This document shows, piece by piece, positions 61,501 through 64,000 of a stretch of 64,000 bases of DNA. Position numbers and translations under genes: made by a program. The stretch spans positions 9,243,993-9,307,992 of the forward strand of contig OZ025221.1 of assembly GCA_964019055.1 (NCBI GenBank), given 5' to 3'. Origin of the DNA: Anthopleura xanthogrammica (taxonomy: Eukaryota; Cnidaria; Anthozoa; Actiniaria; Actiniidae). Under the pieces are notes generated by a model. The model saw only the letters and a list, made by a program, of their open reading frames with translations, ran no database searches and was not told where the DNA came from. Numbering within the stretch: the stretch's first letter is position 1; the number at the start of each line of letters is the position of its first letter.

Positions 61501-64000
61501 TATCGGTGGCGCAAATAACGACGTCTAAATGCGCTTTACACGATATAGGATAATATAATATTATCCTTCCTTTATAGCTAAAAAAGTACTGCATTTTGAA
61601 GTTACTTGTCAACGGACGCAGGAACTTAACATGGATGGAAAGCTGCCTGCAGTATATATATAAATGAACAGTTACTGTACATCTCGTGAATAAAAAGACT
61701 TGATTTTGAAAGGGTTAATACAAATTTAGTAGCGTTTCTTGGATGTCGTGTTGTAATTTTTATTCACAATATATACTTTATATGTCAAAGCTCAAAACCT
61801 TTTTCTTAAAGTCTTAAAATATTAGATTTTCAATTTGTAAAAAGTTATGAATTCTAACTGAACTGGATCGATTATGGAAGAATAACATGTTATAAGAACC
61901 AAAGTTGACTGAATGGTGTAATTTTCATCTTAGGTAACATAACAAGTTACATCTCGTGTAAACACGAGCGACTACCAAGAAAAATGCCAATTATACGTAT
62001 CAATAAAGGTAAAGTAAGGCACGAAAGAAATGAAGAATATATGTTCAGGTTGAGCTCGAGTTTGATTGATTAACTCTGTGAAAAATAGTGTCTGCCTCAG
62101 TCTTTCTTTCTCAGTCAGTTTTCTTTCCTTCCTCCCATTCATTCTACCTTCCTTTCTTTTTCATATAATAAATACAAACCCGAGAAAGATCCCACTTAGT
62201 TACGAATCCATTTTCTGCCTTTCTTGTTTGATCTTCTGAGCATCTTACTTTATTTGATTTTGTATTTCACTTTTTCTGATATATCCTTAATTGCTAATTT
62301 CTCAGGTAGAGTTTTTATCTGAAAAAAATAAATGAAATATTTGTACAAAAGCAATCAATTAAAAAAATTAAAGTAACAGCTTATTTTTTCCGCTTAATTT
62401 TTCCCTCTAGAAATATCTAATGAAACATCTGTCGTCCGGAAAGGCAATTAAGACCGCGTGAAAAGCAAAACAAAATCCTAGATTTCTTACGAACGGTGGG
62501 TTCAACCACCTTGGGAGTTCCACATGCTCTCAGCTTGGGCCACCGATATCAGGAGAAAAGGCCTAGATTACTTTGTATGGTTTCTATAATATCATGATCA
62601 ATGCTCCTATAAACGTTTCCAAAGGTTGAACCGTTCTTTCCTCATTTACTATACTGGCAATTTCTATTGCACCGAAGTCTTTTCTCTAAAGGTAAACATA
62701 AAATTCTAACTGATCATGATCACTACAAGACCGATTTTAAGAGAAACACTGGAATCATGCAAGCGTTTTTTGTAAAATGCTACTAGCTTTATGTTATATA
62801 CTTTGTAATCACGGACTCCCTTTTTCTTAAATGAGCTCAGATTGGTTGCCTTTCATCCATAAATAGGTTTCTCCAATTTCATTTGGCACTCCAACGAAAA
62901 TGGAAAAACTGAGGCTAAATTTTACCTCGATTTTGAATCTTTGATATCCGCCCCGGAATTTTCTGGAATTGAAATGTTTCCAAACGTTTTGTCTTTTAAA
63001 CACTTAATTGAATTTTTTCTCGACGTGAGGCAGCTACAGTAGATTAGAACCGAGCACCTGAAATCACAATGAGTTTTTAAGGAACAAATGAGAATACTTC
63101 CTAATAATTTTTTTTCCGAGCCAAATTTCGTGTCACCGTCTTTCACATCCGTAGACTAACGCAAGATTTCGGTTAGTGTGTCAGTGATTTGGCTCCAATC
63201 AATATCTAAGTAGGTACAACTAGTACAATCTGGCAACCAATTTTTACATTTGTATCCTTGCCAATAGTTTACTTCACTTCACTATTCTGTGCTGGTAATT
63301 ATGAGTTACCTAATAAATATTCATAGTGTCAAAATTCATGGCTGTAAAGGTAGAATATAATAAAAATCACATTTCATCTAGGTTTTTTTTTTTTTTTTGC
63401 GGCATTTCTTATGCCCTTTACTATTACGCTTGCACTTAAGACAATTAAAAAGGGCTTATATATGAAACAGTTCTTTTCGAAAACAACATTAGATCTAGAT
63501 TCCGAATGGGTTGATCTCCTCTACTGGTAAATAATTCTGAAGGTTGTGGTTGCTATGTGCACAAAATATTACAGTAATACGTATAAAAAATATGGGTTGA
63601 AACATTCTAGATTTTTGAAAACCAATAAGAGGTCCCTTAGTTAATTAACTATGGAGGCCCCAAGATGTATACATGAGGCATCCCACAGGAGTCGTGGCTG
63701 TAAGACCTCTTAGCTTGGAAATCAATAGGACATCTATTAACGATTTTGTTAAAAAGAATGTAATATTAGTACAGCCAGGACATGCATATGCTAAATAGAT
63801 ATTACATGCTTCAAGATTAATTCCTTTGTAGTTTTTATATATTTTAGCGATGTTTTTTTTAGTATTATTTAGGCTTTCGCGTGCGATTGGCATGACATTA
63901 GGGTTCAGTTCCCGCGTAGAATATAATAACTATGCTGTCTTCATCAGTTCACGAGTTTATTATTATTATTATATTTTCTCTATTTTTTTGTACCTTCTCA
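61501..64000. other. Right-end intergenic DNA, no gene seen
   Basis: AT-rich; pyrimidine-rich TTTC/CTTCC at 62100-62160, poly-T at 63382-63399 and (TTA)n at 63957-63971. The minus frame at 63645-63893 has plausible composition but no recognised motif, and there is no clear splice context. Nothing else stands out. Confidence 0.45.

Noticed and set aside
61259..61612. Ser/His-rich minus frames
   Set aside because: Translations of the GAT trinucleotide microsatellite.

Overview
The window is a gene-sparse, AT-rich piece of a metazoan nuclear genome. It has spliced genes with GT-AG introns, 5'UTR introns, and many short foldback transposons, SINE-like copies and satellites. Two things suggest an anthozoan cnidarian (sea anemone, coral or relative). 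One is the tandem expansion of nearly intronless class A GPCRs. The other is the SINE-like family, whose tRNA-like head and CT-rich tail resemble repeats I associate with cnidarian genomes. The species cannot be fixed from this sequence.

Layout. (1) 2.1-25.5 kb: six paralogous peptide-receptor-like GPCRs, five on the minus strand and the sixth inverted. All share the TM core, an HP-x-G box in extracellular loop 1, and a candidate 3' splice site 13-31 nt upstream of the ATG. The fifth has an intron inside TM3 that is filled with an ATCC minisatellite and carries a duplicated, in-frame splice acceptor. (2) 27.4-29.6 kb: a two-exon ANKS3 orthologue (ankyrin repeats, SAM, coiled coil). (3) 33.5-38.1 kb: a six-exon amino-acid transporter of the SLC36/AVT3 type. 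(4) 42.3-46.0 kb: an eight-exon mitochondrial ATP-synthase assembly factor ATPAF2 on the minus strand, reconstructed exon by exon to 289 residues. (5) 39.6-40.5, 50.0-51.4 and 54.8-55.8 kb: three diverged members of a protein family I do not recognise, sharing a (R)xLxEILP box and a C-terminal CRYLR box. (6) 57.4-60.1 kb: a two-exon CLN3 (battenin) orthologue of 436 residues.

Genes in groups 2-6 are unrelated housekeeping or cell-biology genes with no operon logic. The GPCR array and the EILP/CRYLR family are the two lineage-type expansions. Regulatory-looking structure includes six perfect CRE palindromes in about 200 bp beside GPCR 1, an 81-bp satellite carrying CCAAT and TTGCGCAA motifs behind GPCR 5, and YY1-type ATGGCGG motifs at the 5' ends of ANKS3 and ATPAF2. 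The remaining sequence is mostly foldback elements, SINE-derived arrays, microsatellites and unassigned AT-rich DNA. All exon joins were made by eye from splice motifs, reading frame and family homology. No transcript data or database search was used.
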